A stretch of DNA of 64,000 nt from Natronorubrum sediminis (GCF_900108095.1 NZ_FNWL01000001.1:744001-808000); one strand, 5' to 3'. Shown: positions 11,402 through 20,365, counted from the first letter of the stretch. A program made the numbers and translations. Notes: generated by a model not told the origin, from the letters alone.

Positions 11402-11818
11402 ATGTCGACAGCATCGCAGGACGCTGACGGGATCCAAGAGCGACTCGTCGACCACTTCGGACGGCTCCCGGCCGGCATCTACGTTCTCGTGTTCGTCCTC
11501 ATATTCGAAGGAGCGTTCTCGTATCTCAATCCCGCTGCAGCGGGCGAGGCGCTGACGACAGCTGAAATGGCCGGTGTGATACTTCCACTTCTCGTCGTTG
11601 CCTGTTTGCTCTCTGGGCATCCGATCGGCTGGTTGCTCGCGCTTACGTACTTCGGCGGAACGGCCGCCCTCGGGTTGTTCCTCGGGATGTCCGTCGGTTC
11701 GCTTCCACTCCTGATGATTGTCGTCTACGGGGCCGTCGTCATCTATCTACTAGCCGTGAGCGAACACTACGACGACCCGTTTCAGTGGATCACGGGGAAC
11801 CGTTCTCCGAGCAAGTGA
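11402..11818 (+). CDS. Integral membrane protein, unknown
   Basis: A 138-residue protein with a short acidic N-terminus and about four hydrophobic segments (from YVLVFVLIFEGAF through VVYGAVVIYLLAVS). It has no recognised domain. The ATG at 11402 follows a T-rich stretch. Its end lies 90 bases before the HAD phosphatase gene on the same strand. Function unknown. Confidence 0.7.
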   Translation: MSTASQDADGIQERLVDHFGRLPAGIYVLVFVLIFEGAFSYLNPAAAGEALTTAEMAGVILPLLVVACLLSGHPIGWLLALTYFGGTAALGLFLGMSVGSLPLLMIVVYGAVVIYLLAVSEHYDDPFQWITGNRSPSK

Positions 11819-11907
11819 GGCCGCCGAACACGTCGCGAGTCCCAGCCCGCGTGAGTGAGTCCTCAGGCGATACATCTTTACTCGAGAGGGACGTATCTCT
11901 GCGTCCA

Positions 11908-12549
11908 ATGGCGGCTTCGCTCGAGGACGAGTACGACTTCTGGCTGCTCGATTTAGACGGGACGCTCATCGACGTCGAGTGGTCTTACACCCGTGAGATA
12001 TTCGACCGGGTCGGCACGAAACTCGGCCGCGAGTTCACCGACCGAGAGGCGGACATCCTCTGGAGTGGCCTCACCGGCTCGAGAAACCGTCAACTCGAGG
12101 AGTGGGGAATCGATCCCATCGCGTTCTGGGATGCCTTCCACGAGGAGGAGGATCCGCTCGTTCGGGCCGAACAGACCTACCTCCACGAGGACGCTGCGTT
12201 CGTCACCGACCTCGACGTGCCGGTCGGCCTGGTCACCCACTGCCAGAAGTTCCTCTGCGAGCCGGTGCTCGATCACCTCGACATTCACGACTGGTTCGAC
12301 GCCCGACTGTGCTGTACCGAGCAGACGGGCTGGAAACCAGATCCGGAGCCAGTGCAGTCCGTGATGGACGATCTCGGCGTCGGTGACAACGGCCACGTCG
12401 GCGTCCTCGCCGGAGACGGGGCGAACGACGTCGGTGCAGCCTGGAACGCTGGACTCGATGCGATTCACGTCGAACGAGTCGGCCACGACCGACGCGGGCT
12501 ATGTGTTCGAGGCGACTATCGCGTCGATTCGTTCGACGAGTTGTTTTGA
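11908..12549 (+). CDS. HAD-family phosphatase (phosphoglycolate phosphatase-like)
   Basis: A 213-residue haloacid dehalogenase-type hydrolase. All four motifs are present: DLDGTLID (nucleophile and acid Asp), VTH (motif II Thr), GWKPDPEP (motif III Lys) and GDGANDVGAAWNAG (motif IV). A helical cap lies between motifs I and II, a C1-type arrangement like phosphoglycolate phosphatases. The substrate is unproven. The frame is open up to 11785, but ATG 11908 starts just before motif I at a normal spacing and the upstream part is Arg/Ser-rich. Confidence 0.88.
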   Translation: MAASLEDEYDFWLLDLDGTLIDVEWSYTREIFDRVGTKLGREFTDREADILWSGLTGSRNRQLEEWGIDPIAFWDAFHEEEDPLVRAEQTYLHEDAAFVTDLDVPVGLVTHCQKFLCEPVLDHLDIHDWFDARLCCTEQTGWKPDPEPVQSVMDDLGVGDNGHVGVLAGDGANDVGAAWNAGLDAIHVERVGHDRRGLCVRGDYRVDSFDELF

Positions 12550-12649
12550 GTGAGAGTCCAGGGATAGTGATTGTTCAGCGTTCGAGACGGCGCTCAGCCA
12601 GCACCAAAAAAGATTCAGTGCGGCACTCTGAGTGACACCCAGAGACACG

Positions 12650-12853
12650 ATGAAATACTGCCTTACCTGCGACTGGTATACCACCCCCGCAGACGAGCCC
12701 TCCAGCGCCACTCGCTCGCGAGACGCCATCGACCACCACGTCGAGACGGGCCACACCATCGACTCGAGTAACGGCATCGTTCCCCCACAGTTGCCAGACC
12801 TCCCCGAGGAAGTGTTCGTTCGCGATCTTATTCCCGCGCGCTCGAACGATTAG
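12650..12853 (+). CDS. Zinc-finger miniprotein
   Basis: A 67-residue protein with one C2H2-like finger: YCLTCDW, then DAIDHHVETGH. The Cys pair spacing (CxxC) and the His pair near residues 28-35 suit one zinc ion. The rest is acidic and Pro-rich. Haloarchaeal genomes encode many such short zinc-finger proteins, several of which have regulatory phenotypes. The role here is unknown. ATG 12650 begins right at the finger; a GTG at 12632 is also in frame. Confidence 0.75.
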   Translation: MKYCLTCDWYTTPADEPSSATRSRDAIDHHVETGHTIDSSNGIVPPQLPDLPEEVFVRDLIPARSND

Positions 12854-12926
12854 ATCACTCTCGGCGCGAATCTTCTGACTTGTCGTTCTCATCTCGGCGC
12901 GTACCGGGCGAACGATCGGTTGACGC

Positions 12927-13580
12927 TCACCTGACGTTCGATTGCTCGCGCGCCGGCTGAAGTTCGTCGTCGACCAGCGTCTCGTACGCCCGACGAAACC
13001 GTTCGGAGAGCGCCTGATGCGAGATGCCTAACTCCTCGGCCAGTTCCTCCATCGAGATACCACGGGGGATTTCGAAATAGCCGTGCTCGAGTGCGGCCTC
13101 GAGCGCTTCCTGTTGTTGGGGGGTCAGTCTGGTGTCCGTGCCGGAGACCGTGCTCACGTCGCTGACTCGTCGCAAGTCGACGGAAATGCCCGTCTCCTCG
13201 AGTCTATCGTAGGCGTCGACGAGGGTGTCTCTGTCGGGGAATCGCACGCGAACCTGCCACCAACCGTTGGTCCCCCACATCTCGAGGACGGAGCCGCCGT
13301 CGGCGAGCAATTCGTCGCGGAGTCGTTTCGTTCCGTTCTCGAAACTCACGTCGAAGAGCAGTCGGGAGTCCGTCTCGACGAGCAGTTCGTACGCCGCGAC
13401 TGAGTCGTCCAGTTCGAACGCCCGTTCGACGGTCTCGCGGTCGACGTCTGAGACCCACAGGGAGGGGTTGGTCTTGGATACCGAGGACTCGAGTTCGAAC
13501 GTGGCCTCGGATGCGTGTTCGAGTGCTGTCCCCAGCGTCGTCTCCGCTGCAGGGAGCCGGAACTCGGCTATCGTCGACAT
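12927..13580 (-). CDS. Bat-type HTH transcriptional regulator
   Basis: A 217-residue regulator with an N-terminal bat-like ligand or sensor part and a C-terminal HTH_10 domain at about residues 148-205: LTPQQQEALEAALEHGYFEI followed by SMEELAEELGISHQALSERF. The layout is the same as the regulator next to the metal ATPase but without its cysteine cluster. ATG 13580 is chosen, as the upstream Met codon adds only seven residues. It is transcribed towards the zinc-finger gene and away from the MoeA fusion. Its target and signal are unknown. Confidence 0.85.
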   Translation of the reverse strand: MSTIAEFRLPAAETTLGTALEHASEATFELESSVSKTNPSLWVSDVDRETVERAFELDDSVAAYELLVETDSRLLFDVSFENGTKRLRDELLADGGSVLEMWGTNGWWQVRVRFPDRDTLVDAYDRLEETGISVDLRRVSDVSTVSGTDTRLTPQQQEALEAALEHGYFEIPRGISMEELAEELGISHQALSERFRRAYETLVDDELQPAREQSNVR

Positions 13581-13681
13581 CACCACTTGTACACCACACA
13601 CGCCTAAAAATCACTGTTCTGACAAGAGTGACTATCGGCCTCGTTGATATCGACTCCTGAACGGTGACGTATCGAGGACGG

Positions 13682-15604
13682 TCAACGAGCGATGTCGATC
13701 TCCGAGTCGGATTCGAGTGCAGCCTCGAGTTCGCGCACGCTCTCCGTGTCGACTCGATCCGGGTTCGCGAGGACGCGAACGGGTTCCGAATCGACGGGAA
13801 CGAACGCGAGGTCGAGTCGGTCAGCCGTTTCGCGAAGGCCGAGTCCAGCGTCCGCGTCGCCGCCGATTACCTTCCGAGCGGGACTCTCGTGAGCGCGAAG
13901 CGCCAGGTCGAAGCCGTCGATGGCGTCACGAACGTCCTCCGGACGCTCGTCTCGATCGGCAGCAATTGCGTCCAGTTCGGCCTCGAGACTCGAGCGAAGT
14001 CCGGAGTCGGTCGTCCGATTGACGAACCGAAGATCGTGCTCGAGCAGGTCCGCCAGTCCCTCGAGTTCGTCGGGGTTGCCGGGCCTAACGACGAGGCCCC
14101 ACTCGCGGCGCCAGCGGCCGAGTTCGACTGCGTCCACGTCGCGCTCGAGCGGACCAGCGACCACGGCGACATCGGGGACGCCGTCGCGGAGTCGCCGAAG
14201 GCCGGGTCTCGTGCCAACCGAGAGGTAGCGAGGGTTCTCGAGGCCGTCGAGCAGTCGGTTCAGCGTCGGATCGTCCTCGCCGATGCCGAGCAACGTGGGT
14301 GGCCGAACGTCCGGTGAGAAGAGCGTGACCGCGACGGATTCGCCTTCCTCGAGGTAATCGGTCTCCGGGCTCACTTCGACGACGCCGTCGGCCTCGGCGA
14401 GACTCGTCGTCGCACCACTTCCCTTGTCGACGGGGTAGACGAGTGGCGAATCGTCCTCGCGTTCGACGACCCCCACGGGCATGAGCCGGAGTCGACCTTC
14501 GCCGTAGCGTTCCTCTCGAGCCATGACGCCCGACACCGTCGCCGAGTCGGGTTCGGGGACGCCGGCGGCCGCGCGAATCGCGGGCGCGACGAACGTTCGA
14601 AAGACCATCATCGCGGAGACGGGGTAGCCGGGCAACCCGACGTACGCGGAGTCGACAGTTGACGAGCGACCGTCACCGTTCGAGCCATCCGACCCGTCCG
14701 AGCCCCCGAGTCGGCCGACGAGCATCGGCTTCCCCGGTTTGACGCTGACGCCGTGAAGGAGGAGTTCGCCTTGCTCTTCGATCACTCGGTAGATGACGTC
14801 GACCGCGCTCGCGCTGGTCGATCCGGAGGAGAGGACGAGGTCACACTCCTCGGCAGCCTCTTTGAGAATTGCCTCCATCTCCGCTTGCTCGTCGCCCGCG
14901 TGTGGGTAGAGCACCGCCTCGCCGCCGGCGTCTTCGACCCCCGCGGCGATCGTGTAGCTGTTGACGTCGTAGATCTCCCCGCGAGCGCTCTCGAGGTCGC
15001 CTCCCGGCCGCACGAGTTCGTCGCCGGTCGAGACGATGCCGACCGTCGGGCGAGCGCGGACGGGCACCTCGTCGATACCGAGTGCGGAGAGCAACCCGAT
15101 ATCACGGGGCGTAATCTGCGTTCCCGGTCCGAGCGCGCGTTCGCCCGCCGCGACGTCGGCACCGGCGAACATGACGTTGTCGCCGGGTGCGACCGACGTT
15201 CGAATTCGGACGGTCTTCGTCTCGGTGTCGATATCGGTTCGCTCGACGGGAACCATCGCGTCGGCCCCCGAGGGCATCACCGCGCCGGTCGAAATCTCGA
15301 CGGCTTCGCCCGCCTCGAGGTCGATCGACGGTTCTTCACCGGCGTGGACCTCGCCGACGACTTCGAGTTCGGCCGGGTCCGCCTCGTCGGCACCGAACGT
15401 CTCTCGAGCAGCGAGCGCGTAGCCGTCCAGACTCGCGCGATCGAATCCGGGCACGTCGAGTTCGGCGTCGAGTCGCGCGACGAGCACGCGCCCGCTGGCC
15501 TCCTCGAGTGGCACGCGGTCGATTCCGCCCTCGAGCGAGAGCGACTCGATCGCCTCTCGTGCGGCCGCCGGCGACGCGAGATCGCGAAATTCCTTGCGTT
15601 CCAT
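13682..15604 (-). CDS. moeA: Molybdopterin molybdotransferase MoeA fused to a substrate-binding-protein-like domain
   Basis: A 640-residue fusion. Residues 1 to about 415 are MoeA, which inserts molybdenum into molybdopterin-AMP: an N-terminal domain (LDGYALAAR, VMPSGADAMVPVE), a central MoCF domain (GIVSTGDELV and VLSSGSTSAS) and domain IV (GLPGYPVSAMMVF). From about residue 430 a second domain resembles the periplasmic binding-protein-like domain fused to archaeal MoeA, with a GIGEDDPTLNRLLDG start, and might sense oxyanions. A 10-residue Ser/Asp/Gly linker (SDGSDGSNGD) interrupts the MoCF part. A second, single-domain MoeA gene lies 2 kb away on the same strand, so the two may serve different steps or metals. 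Confidence 0.92.
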   Translation of the reverse strand: MERKEFRDLASPAAAREAIESLSLEGGIDRVPLEEASGRVLVARLDAELDVPGFDRASLDGYALAARETFGADEADPAELEVVGEVHAGEEPSIDLEAGEAVEISTGAVMPSGADAMVPVERTDIDTETKTVRIRTSVAPGDNVMFAGADVAAGERALGPGTQITPRDIGLLSALGIDEVPVRARPTVGIVSTGDELVRPGGDLESARGEIYDVNSYTIAAGVEDAGGEAVLYPHAGDEQAEMEAILKEAAEECDLVLSSGSTSASAVDVIYRVIEEQGELLLHGVSVKPGKPMLVGRLGGSDGSDGSNGDGRSSTVDSAYVGLPGYPVSAMMVFRTFVAPAIRAAAGVPEPDSATVSGVMAREERYGEGRLRLMPVGVVEREDDSPLVYPVDKGSGATTSLAEADGVVEVSPETDYLEEGESVAVTLFSPDVRPPTLLGIGEDDPTLNRLLDGLENPRYLSVGTRPGLRRLRDGVPDVAVVAGPLERDVDAVELGRWRREWGLVVRPGNPDELEGLADLLEHDLRFVNRTTDSGLRSSLEAELDAIAADRDERPEDVRDAIDGFDLALRAHESPARKVIGGDADAGLGLRETADRLDLAFVPVDSEPVRVLANPDRVDTESVRELEAALESDSEIDIAR

Positions 15605-15810
15605 ATCTGGCGTTGACGGGCCACGCGTAAAAACGTCGACCGACTCGTGCCCGCCGCGATGCGATTCGGGTCGCTCGAGTCGACGCGGACCGACGACGGT
15701 TCGTGGTCGAAATTCGCCAGCATTGTCGCCCGTCGGTGGCGTCCTCGAGGGCCATTTATATTCACGGACGGATAGATGACTTTTTCCGGTCGACCCACAA
15801 ATTGCGTGGT

Positions 15811-16134
15811 ATGGCTACGCATGGCTCTCGACAGGTAACGGGCACGGCTGTGTCGCTTCCGGACGCCGTGCCACTCGACCTCTCTCATCTCTCCCGATTG
15901 AGCTGGGAGCTCGGCTCGCGGGTCATCCGCGACGAGGATGCGTCGCTTCACAGCGAGTGGACGCAGACGGGACGGTCGTGGGTGCTGTCCATCTTCCGCG
16001 TCACGAACAACACCGTCACGTTGCGCGTCCGAACGCCAGTCGGTCGAGAGCGATTCTACGGCGCTGCCCGACAGGACCTCGAGACGGCGTTGCCCCGCCT
16101 CGAGTCGGCGACGAACTGGCAGCGACTCGAGTAA
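15811..16134 (+). CDS. Hypothetical cytosolic protein
   Basis: A 107-residue protein with no membrane segment and no recognised motif. The centre is beta-rich (SWVLSIFRVTNNTVTLRVRT) and the end is helical. A TATA-like TTATATT lies about 55 bases upstream. ATG 15811 is the first ATG after it. The downstream serine hydrolase is on the same strand, 82 bases away. Function unknown. Confidence 0.6.
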   Translation: MATHGSRQVTGTAVSLPDAVPLDLSHLSRLSWELGSRVIRDEDASLHSEWTQTGRSWVLSIFRVTNNTVTLRVRTPVGRERFYGAARQDLETALPRLESATNWQRLE

Positions 16135-16215
16135 CGATCCATTGTGGGACGCGGGTAACGGTCGGTCGTGACACCGAGGGGAACGGTTACAACGCTCGCA
16201 GTTGAGTTCGTTGGT

Positions 16216-17349
16216 ATGTCACGACTTGCCGAATCTGATCGCGAGCGAATTAGTTCATTGTTCGACCGACACCTCGAGGTCGGACTCCACCACGGCGCGC
16301 AGTTAACGGTCTCTCTCGACGGCGAACAGGTACTCGACCTCGCGGGCGGAGTGACGGGACCGAACGGTGACGAGGAGACGCCCGCCCGTCGACACGTCCT
16401 CTTCTCGTCGACAAAACCGTACGCGGCCGTTACGCTCCACACGCTCGTCGACGAGGGCCTGCTCTCCTACGACGACCGCGTCGTCGACCACTGGCCCGAG
16501 TTCGCCGACTCCGGCAGCGAAAAGGCCGAAATCACGGTTCGACAGGTGCTGAGTCACACAGCCGGCCTCCCACGGGGTGAGATCGACCGACGGCCGGACC
16601 TCTGGCCCGACTGGGACGCCGTCATCGAGCAACTCGAGGAGATGGAACTCGTCTATTCTCCCGGAGACGTGCCGGCCTATCACCCGCTGACGTTCGGCTG
16701 GCTCGTCGGTGAACTCGTGCGCCGGATTACGGGGACGCCGATCGAGGAAGCCGCCGCCGAACGCGTGTTCGATCCCCTCGAGATGACGAATACTGGAATC
16801 GGGCTCCGAGATCACGAGACCGACGACGTCGCGACTCTCACCGCGTTCGACGAGTTCGACCGCTGTCGCGACCCCGGCGAGGGAATGGGCGATCACAACG
16901 CCGTCGCTGCGCCGTTCAACACCGAAGCGATCCACCGAGCCGTCATTCCCGCGGCGACGGGCATCGGAACGGCGAGCGACATGGCCCGATTCTACGCCTG
17001 CCTCGCAAACGGCGGCGAACTCGAGGGCACGCGCATTCTCTCGGAGGAGACCGTCGAGGAACTGACCGCCCTCGAGGCCGAAACGGAGGCAGACGGCACG
17101 CTCGATCGCGAGGCGCGCTTCGCGTTGGGCTTTTGGAAAGGCGGAACGACGGCCGCACCGTACGGCGTGCTCTCGCCGGAGCGCGTCTTCGGGCACGCCG
17201 GACTCGGCAGTAGCGTCGGGTGGGCCGACCCCGAAGAAGGGATCGCCTTCTCCTACGTGACGAACGGTGTCCGCGAAGGATCCTACGAACATACCGCGCG
17301 GGTAAACGCCCTCGCGGACGCGCTTCGACTCGCACTCGCGACACCCTGA
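16216..17349 (+). CDS. Serine hydrolase of the beta-lactamase class C / esterase family
   Basis: A 377-residue cytosolic member of the PF00144 group, which includes class C beta-lactamases, EstB esterases and D-amino-acid peptidases. The catalytic SxxK is S64-S-T-K67 in LFSSTKPYA. The conserved tyrosine is in VPAYHPLTFGWL, and the C-terminal HxG-like element is GHAGLGSSVGW. No signal peptide is present, so cell-wall or antibiotic targets are unlikely; an intracellular esterase or amidase is more plausible. ATG 16216 starts just before the first conserved helix. Substrate unknown. Confidence 0.87.
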   Translation: MSRLAESDRERISSLFDRHLEVGLHHGAQLTVSLDGEQVLDLAGGVTGPNGDEETPARRHVLFSSTKPYAAVTLHTLVDEGLLSYDDRVVDHWPEFADSGSEKAEITVRQVLSHTAGLPRGEIDRRPDLWPDWDAVIEQLEEMELVYSPGDVPAYHPLTFGWLVGELVRRITGTPIEEAAAERVFDPLEMTNTGIGLRDHETDDVATLTAFDEFDRCRDPGEGMGDHNAVAAPFNTEAIHRAVIPAATGIGTASDMARFYACLANGGELEGTRILSEETVEELTALEAETEADGTLDREARFALGFWKGGTTAAPYGVLSPERVFGHAGLGSSVGWADPEEGIAFSYVTNGVREGSYEHTARVNALADALRLALATP

Positions 17350-17427
17350 TCAACGTCAGGTCACCACTATTTTCCGGTCAGTTACCCAGAAGGACAATGC
17401 TGGGTGCCATCTCTGCTATGTCGATGG

Positions 17428-17568
17428 TCAGACGATCCCCTGGAAGAGGTCGCTGAACAGGATGAGCAAGATTCCTGCTGTGATAACCAACAGCAAGAAT
17501 GCAAAGAAGATGAGCGCTGCTTGTCTGCCGGTGAGCGTACTCCCTTCGAGGAATTCGTTAACGTCCAT
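17428..17568 (-). CDS. Small membrane protein of 46 residues
   Basis: A short gene read directly from the sequence: ATG complement at 17566-17568, stop TGA complement at 17428-17430. The product has a polar N-terminus (MDVNEFLEGSTLTGRQA), one strong transmembrane segment (ALIFFAFLLLVITAGILLIL) and a short C-terminus ending FQGIV. The even hydrophobicity and clean start-stop structure argue for a real gene. It lies between the serine hydrolase and the second MoeA gene, 42 bases downstream of the latter on the same strand, so it may be co-transcribed with moeA. Function unknown. Confidence 0.7.
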   Translation of the reverse strand: MDVNEFLEGSTLTGRQAALIFFAFLLLVITAGILLILFSDLFQGIV

Positions 17569-17610
17569 ACCTGCTGGTTAGCGAGACAGTGGTATTAAAC
17601 GATGGTGGTC

Positions 17611-18909
17611 CTAGACGGTCGGTTCCCAGTTTTCGACGGCGACGGTCTCTCCTGCGGGGATTCCCTCGCGCTCGTCGCCGACGACCACCCAGCCGTCGGC
17701 GAGTGCGACGCTCGAGAGCACACCCGATCCACTCGCCCTGGTCGGAATCGCCCGGTAGCGGGGCTCGTCCGGTCCGAAGTCTCCGTCCCCGAATTCGCGC
17801 TCCTCGAGTTGTACGCGTGCGAACGTTCGCGTGCCGGGTTCACTCGGGATCTTGCGCTCGAGTCGGGCGTTCGTCGTCGGATGGGGTGCAGGCGTCGTCC
17901 CCTCGAGCCAGTTCATGACGGGCCGGAGGAACTGGACGGCGTTGACGATGCAGGCGACGGGGTAGCCGGGAAGGGCGAGTACGGGCGTCTCTTCGACGAT
18001 ACCGAGACAGACGGGGTGGCCGGGTTTGAGCCCGACGCCGTGGACGAGCACCTCGCCGAGGTCGTCGATGACTTCGGGGAGGAGGTCTCGCTGGCCGACC
18101 GAGGAGCCACCCGTGGTGACGACGACGTCCTTTGTCAGATCGCGCTGGATCGCCACGCGCAACGAGTCAGGATCGTCGGTGACGACGTCTCGGTACGTGG
18201 CCGTGCCACCCCAGCGTTCGACGAGTCGGGAAACGGTGAGACCGTTCGTCTCGACGACTTCCCCCGGATCCGGGTCGCGCTCGACGAGTTCCTCGCCCGT
18301 CGGCACGACGCCTACTGTCGGTGGCGTCGCGACGGTTACCTTCGCGTACCCCGCAGACCGCAGGAGACCGAGGTCCGACGGCCGAAGGCGATGACCTGCC
18401 TCGTAGAGGTGTTGGTCCTCTTCGATATCCTCTCCGACGGGAGCGACGTTCTCACCCTCCGCGACGGCGTCTTCGACCTCGAGTTCGCCGACCGATTCGC
18501 GTTCGGCGACGTGTTCGATCATGACGACTGCGTCGGCACCCTCCGGCAGGGCGCTTCCCGTGTGGACTCGAGCGGCGGTGTCTGCCGAAACGGACGCGTC
18601 ACCACCCGTCTTGTCGGCGATCCGCAGCACTTCGGGTGAGCGGTCACTCGCACCGAACGTATCGGCCGCGCGAACGGCGTAGCCGTCCATCGCCGCCCGT
18701 TGGTAGTGGGGAACGCTCCGCGCTGCCGTGATCGGCGCGGCGAGTATCCGGCCGTCCGCACGCTCGATGTCGATCGTCTCGATACCCGTTTCGGGCTCGA
18801 TTTCGGCCCCTTCTCCGACGACCGCCTCCCGAAGTATCCGACGCGCTTCGTCCACCGGCGTCCGTACTTTGAACCCAGATTGCTTCCGGTCGCTGTCGGC
18901 TCCGTCCAT
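17611..18909 (-). CDS. moeA: Molybdopterin molybdotransferase MoeA (single-domain form)
   Basis: A 432-residue MoeA with the standard domains: N-terminal HYQRAAMDGYAVRAADTF and EGADAVVMIEH, MoCF domain VGVVPTGEELVE and VVTTGGSSVGQRD, and C-terminal LPGYPVACIVNAVQFL. Compared with the larger paralogue at 13682 it lacks the binding-protein-like extension. Having two MoeA proteins is common in haloarchaea and their division of labour is not settled. ATG 18909 is chosen because the 14 residues ahead of it are not MoeA-like. It is followed by a 46-codon membrane-protein gene. Confidence 0.92.
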   Translation of the reverse strand: MDGADSDRKQSGFKVRTPVDEARRILREAVVGEGAEIEPETGIETIDIERADGRILAAPITAARSVPHYQRAAMDGYAVRAADTFGASDRSPEVLRIADKTGGDASVSADTAARVHTGSALPEGADAVVMIEHVAERESVGELEVEDAVAEGENVAPVGEDIEEDQHLYEAGHRLRPSDLGLLRSAGYAKVTVATPPTVGVVPTGEELVERDPDPGEVVETNGLTVSRLVERWGGTATYRDVVTDDPDSLRVAIQRDLTKDVVVTTGGSSVGQRDLLPEVIDDLGEVLVHGVGLKPGHPVCLGIVEETPVLALPGYPVACIVNAVQFLRPVMNWLEGTTPAPHPTTNARLERKIPSEPGTRTFARVQLEEREFGDGDFGPDEPRYRAIPTRASGSGVLSSVALADGWVVVGDEREGIPAGETVAVENWEPTV

Positions 18910-18998
18910 ACCCTGACTCGAGGTGCCGTGGGCCAAAAACGTAGGGGACACGACCGAAGCCGCGATCCAAGTCGGCAGTGGTTCGCGCCGACACTGTA

Positions 18999-19007
18999 CT
19001 TATATGC
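18999..19007 (+). promoter_or_regulatory. TATA-like box of the GIDE-domain gene
   Basis: CTTATATGC lies about 30 bases before ATG 19037. This favours that start over the in-frame ATGs at 19004 and 19019, which overlap or closely follow the box. Confidence 0.5.
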
Positions 19008-19036
19008 AACTGATCAGAATGCTGGAGTGTTCACCG

Positions 19037-19867
19037 ATGACCCTCCAACTCGAGCCCGTGACGCTGACGATACTCGCCGTGGGTGTCGTGGTGGCGGTAC
19101 CGTTTTGCTGGTACGGCATTAGCGAACTCCGACTCGCGAACCGAATCCTGCGTTCGGAGCCGAATTCGGTACTCGACACCACCGACGGCGGCCACGTCGA
19201 ACTTCGCGGCATGGCACAGCCACTCGAGGCCGATCGATTGTGTCGCTCGCCGATCAGCGCCACACCGTGTCTCGCCTTCGAGTGTGAAGTCGAGACGCTC
19301 TCCTCGAGCGGTACGCAGAACTCCTCGAGCTGGTCGACCGTCTACACCGACCAGGAGTACGTCCCGTTCAGACTCGAAGACGGCGACGGGAACGTCCTGA
19401 TCGAGCCGCCGGGTGCCGATTTTCGCCTCGAGACGGACGCACAGGCGAAAGTCGACGCCGGAACGGAACCGCCGTCGGCCGTCGCGCAATTCATCGAGGA
19501 AACGGACGAAGTCGACGCACAGAACACGGGAGACGACCGGGGACTTCTCGATCGGTTCACGGACACCGACCGACGCTTCACCGAACGTCTCCTCGTTCCC
19601 GACGGGTCGGTTCACGTCTTCGGGACGGCCCGCTACGACACGACCGTCTCGAGCGCACCGGGACAGGTCAACGCCGCCGTCGGCCTCGACGAGGCGGCCT
19701 ACGCCGACAGTCGGTGGCTCCGTCTCCGCCACTCGCTAATGGGTGATCCGTTCATCATTTCCGACAGCACGGAACGGCAACTCGGGCTTCGTGCCGGCGC
19801 GTATGGACTCTTCAGCGTCGCACTCGGACTCCTCGCCGCAGGAATCGCCGTCTTCTGGGCGTTTTGA
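19037..19867 (+). CDS. GIDE/MULAN-domain membrane protein
   Basis: A 276-residue protein with an N-terminal transmembrane segment (LTILAVGVVVAVPFCWYGI), a central beta-rich domain and a C-terminal hydrophobic stretch (LFSVALGLLAAGIAVFWAF). The central part has the GIDE-domain pattern: VELRGMAQPLE, then SPISATPCLAFECEVE, YVPFRLEDGDGNVLIEPP and a late VHVFGTARYD strand. In eukaryotes this domain occurs in the mitochondrial E3 ligase MUL1. Here there is no RING finger, so only the membrane-linked sensing or scaffold part is present. A second protein with the same TM-domain-TM plan is at 29653. Function in archaea is unknown. Confidence 0.75.
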   Translation: MTLQLEPVTLTILAVGVVVAVPFCWYGISELRLANRILRSEPNSVLDTTDGGHVELRGMAQPLEADRLCRSPISATPCLAFECEVETLSSSGTQNSSSWSTVYTDQEYVPFRLEDGDGNVLIEPPGADFRLETDAQAKVDAGTEPPSAVAQFIEETDEVDAQNTGDDRGLLDRFTDTDRRFTERLLVPDGSVHVFGTARYDTTVSSAPGQVNAAVGLDEAAYADSRWLRLRHSLMGDPFIISDSTERQLGLRAGAYGLFSVALGLLAAGIAVFWAF

Positions 19868-19974
19868 GGAGTCGGTGGGAAGATGGGTGTCGCCTCAACC
19901 GACTGTCGCGTTCACGACATCCCGAACCAACCGCTACCGCGGGCTTTTTCGTATCGGCGTTCGAACCAGTAGGT

Positions 19975-20349
19975 ATGCCAGCGCTTCGTGACGCACTGGG
20001 CGATCTCTCCGAAGACATCTTCTTCGATCTCCTCGAGAGCGACGACGACTACCTCCTCGTTCTCGACGTTCCCGGCGTCTCCGCCGAATTGCTCGATCTC
20101 ACGGTCGAAAACGGGCGGATCTCTATCGACGCACACCGCGAGAAACCAACCGACGACCACTACCACTACCTCGAGGAGAACCGCTCGCTCTTTCTCGACG
20201 TCGACCTTCCGGTTCCCGAGGACGTGATCGAAACGGAGGCGACGGCGACGGTCGAACGCGGCGTACTCGAACTGACGCTGCCAAAACGCTCGGGTGGCGG
20301 CGAGACGACGATCGACGTCGTCGACCAGGACGAAGACGAGAACAAGTAA
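19975..20349 (+). CDS. Small heat-shock protein, Hsp20/alpha-crystallin type
   Basis: A 124-residue chaperone-type protein. It has the alpha-crystallin domain strands: YLLVLDVPGVSAELLDLTVE, SIDAHREK, SLFLDVDLPVPEDV and ERGVLELTLPKR, the last being the conserved family motif. The C-terminal tail is acidic and lacks a clear I-x-I. Such proteins bind unfolding clients and form oligomers. ATG 19975 starts the N-terminal arm. The ABC1/UbiB kinase begins 16 bases after the stop, so the two are likely one transcript. Confidence 0.88.
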   Translation: MPALRDALGDLSEDIFFDLLESDDDYLLVLDVPGVSAELLDLTVENGRISIDAHREKPTDDHYHYLEENRSLFLDVDLPVPEDVIETEATATVERGVLELTLPKRSGGGETTIDVVDQDEDENK

Positions 20350-20352
20350 CGT

Positions 20353-20359
20353 GAGGTGA
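20353..20359 (+). promoter_or_regulatory. Shine-Dalgarno site of the ABC1/UbiB gene
   Basis: GAGGTGA lies 4 bases after the Hsp20 stop codon and 6 bases before CTG 20366. The spacing is ideal for a start at that CTG, which is the main reason for choosing it. Confidence 0.6.
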
Positions 20360-20365
20360 CAGAGA

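Noticed and set aside
16303-17292. Minus-strand open frame of 329 codons
   Set aside because: Antisense to the serine hydrolase gene with intact SxxK; a codon-bias shadow.
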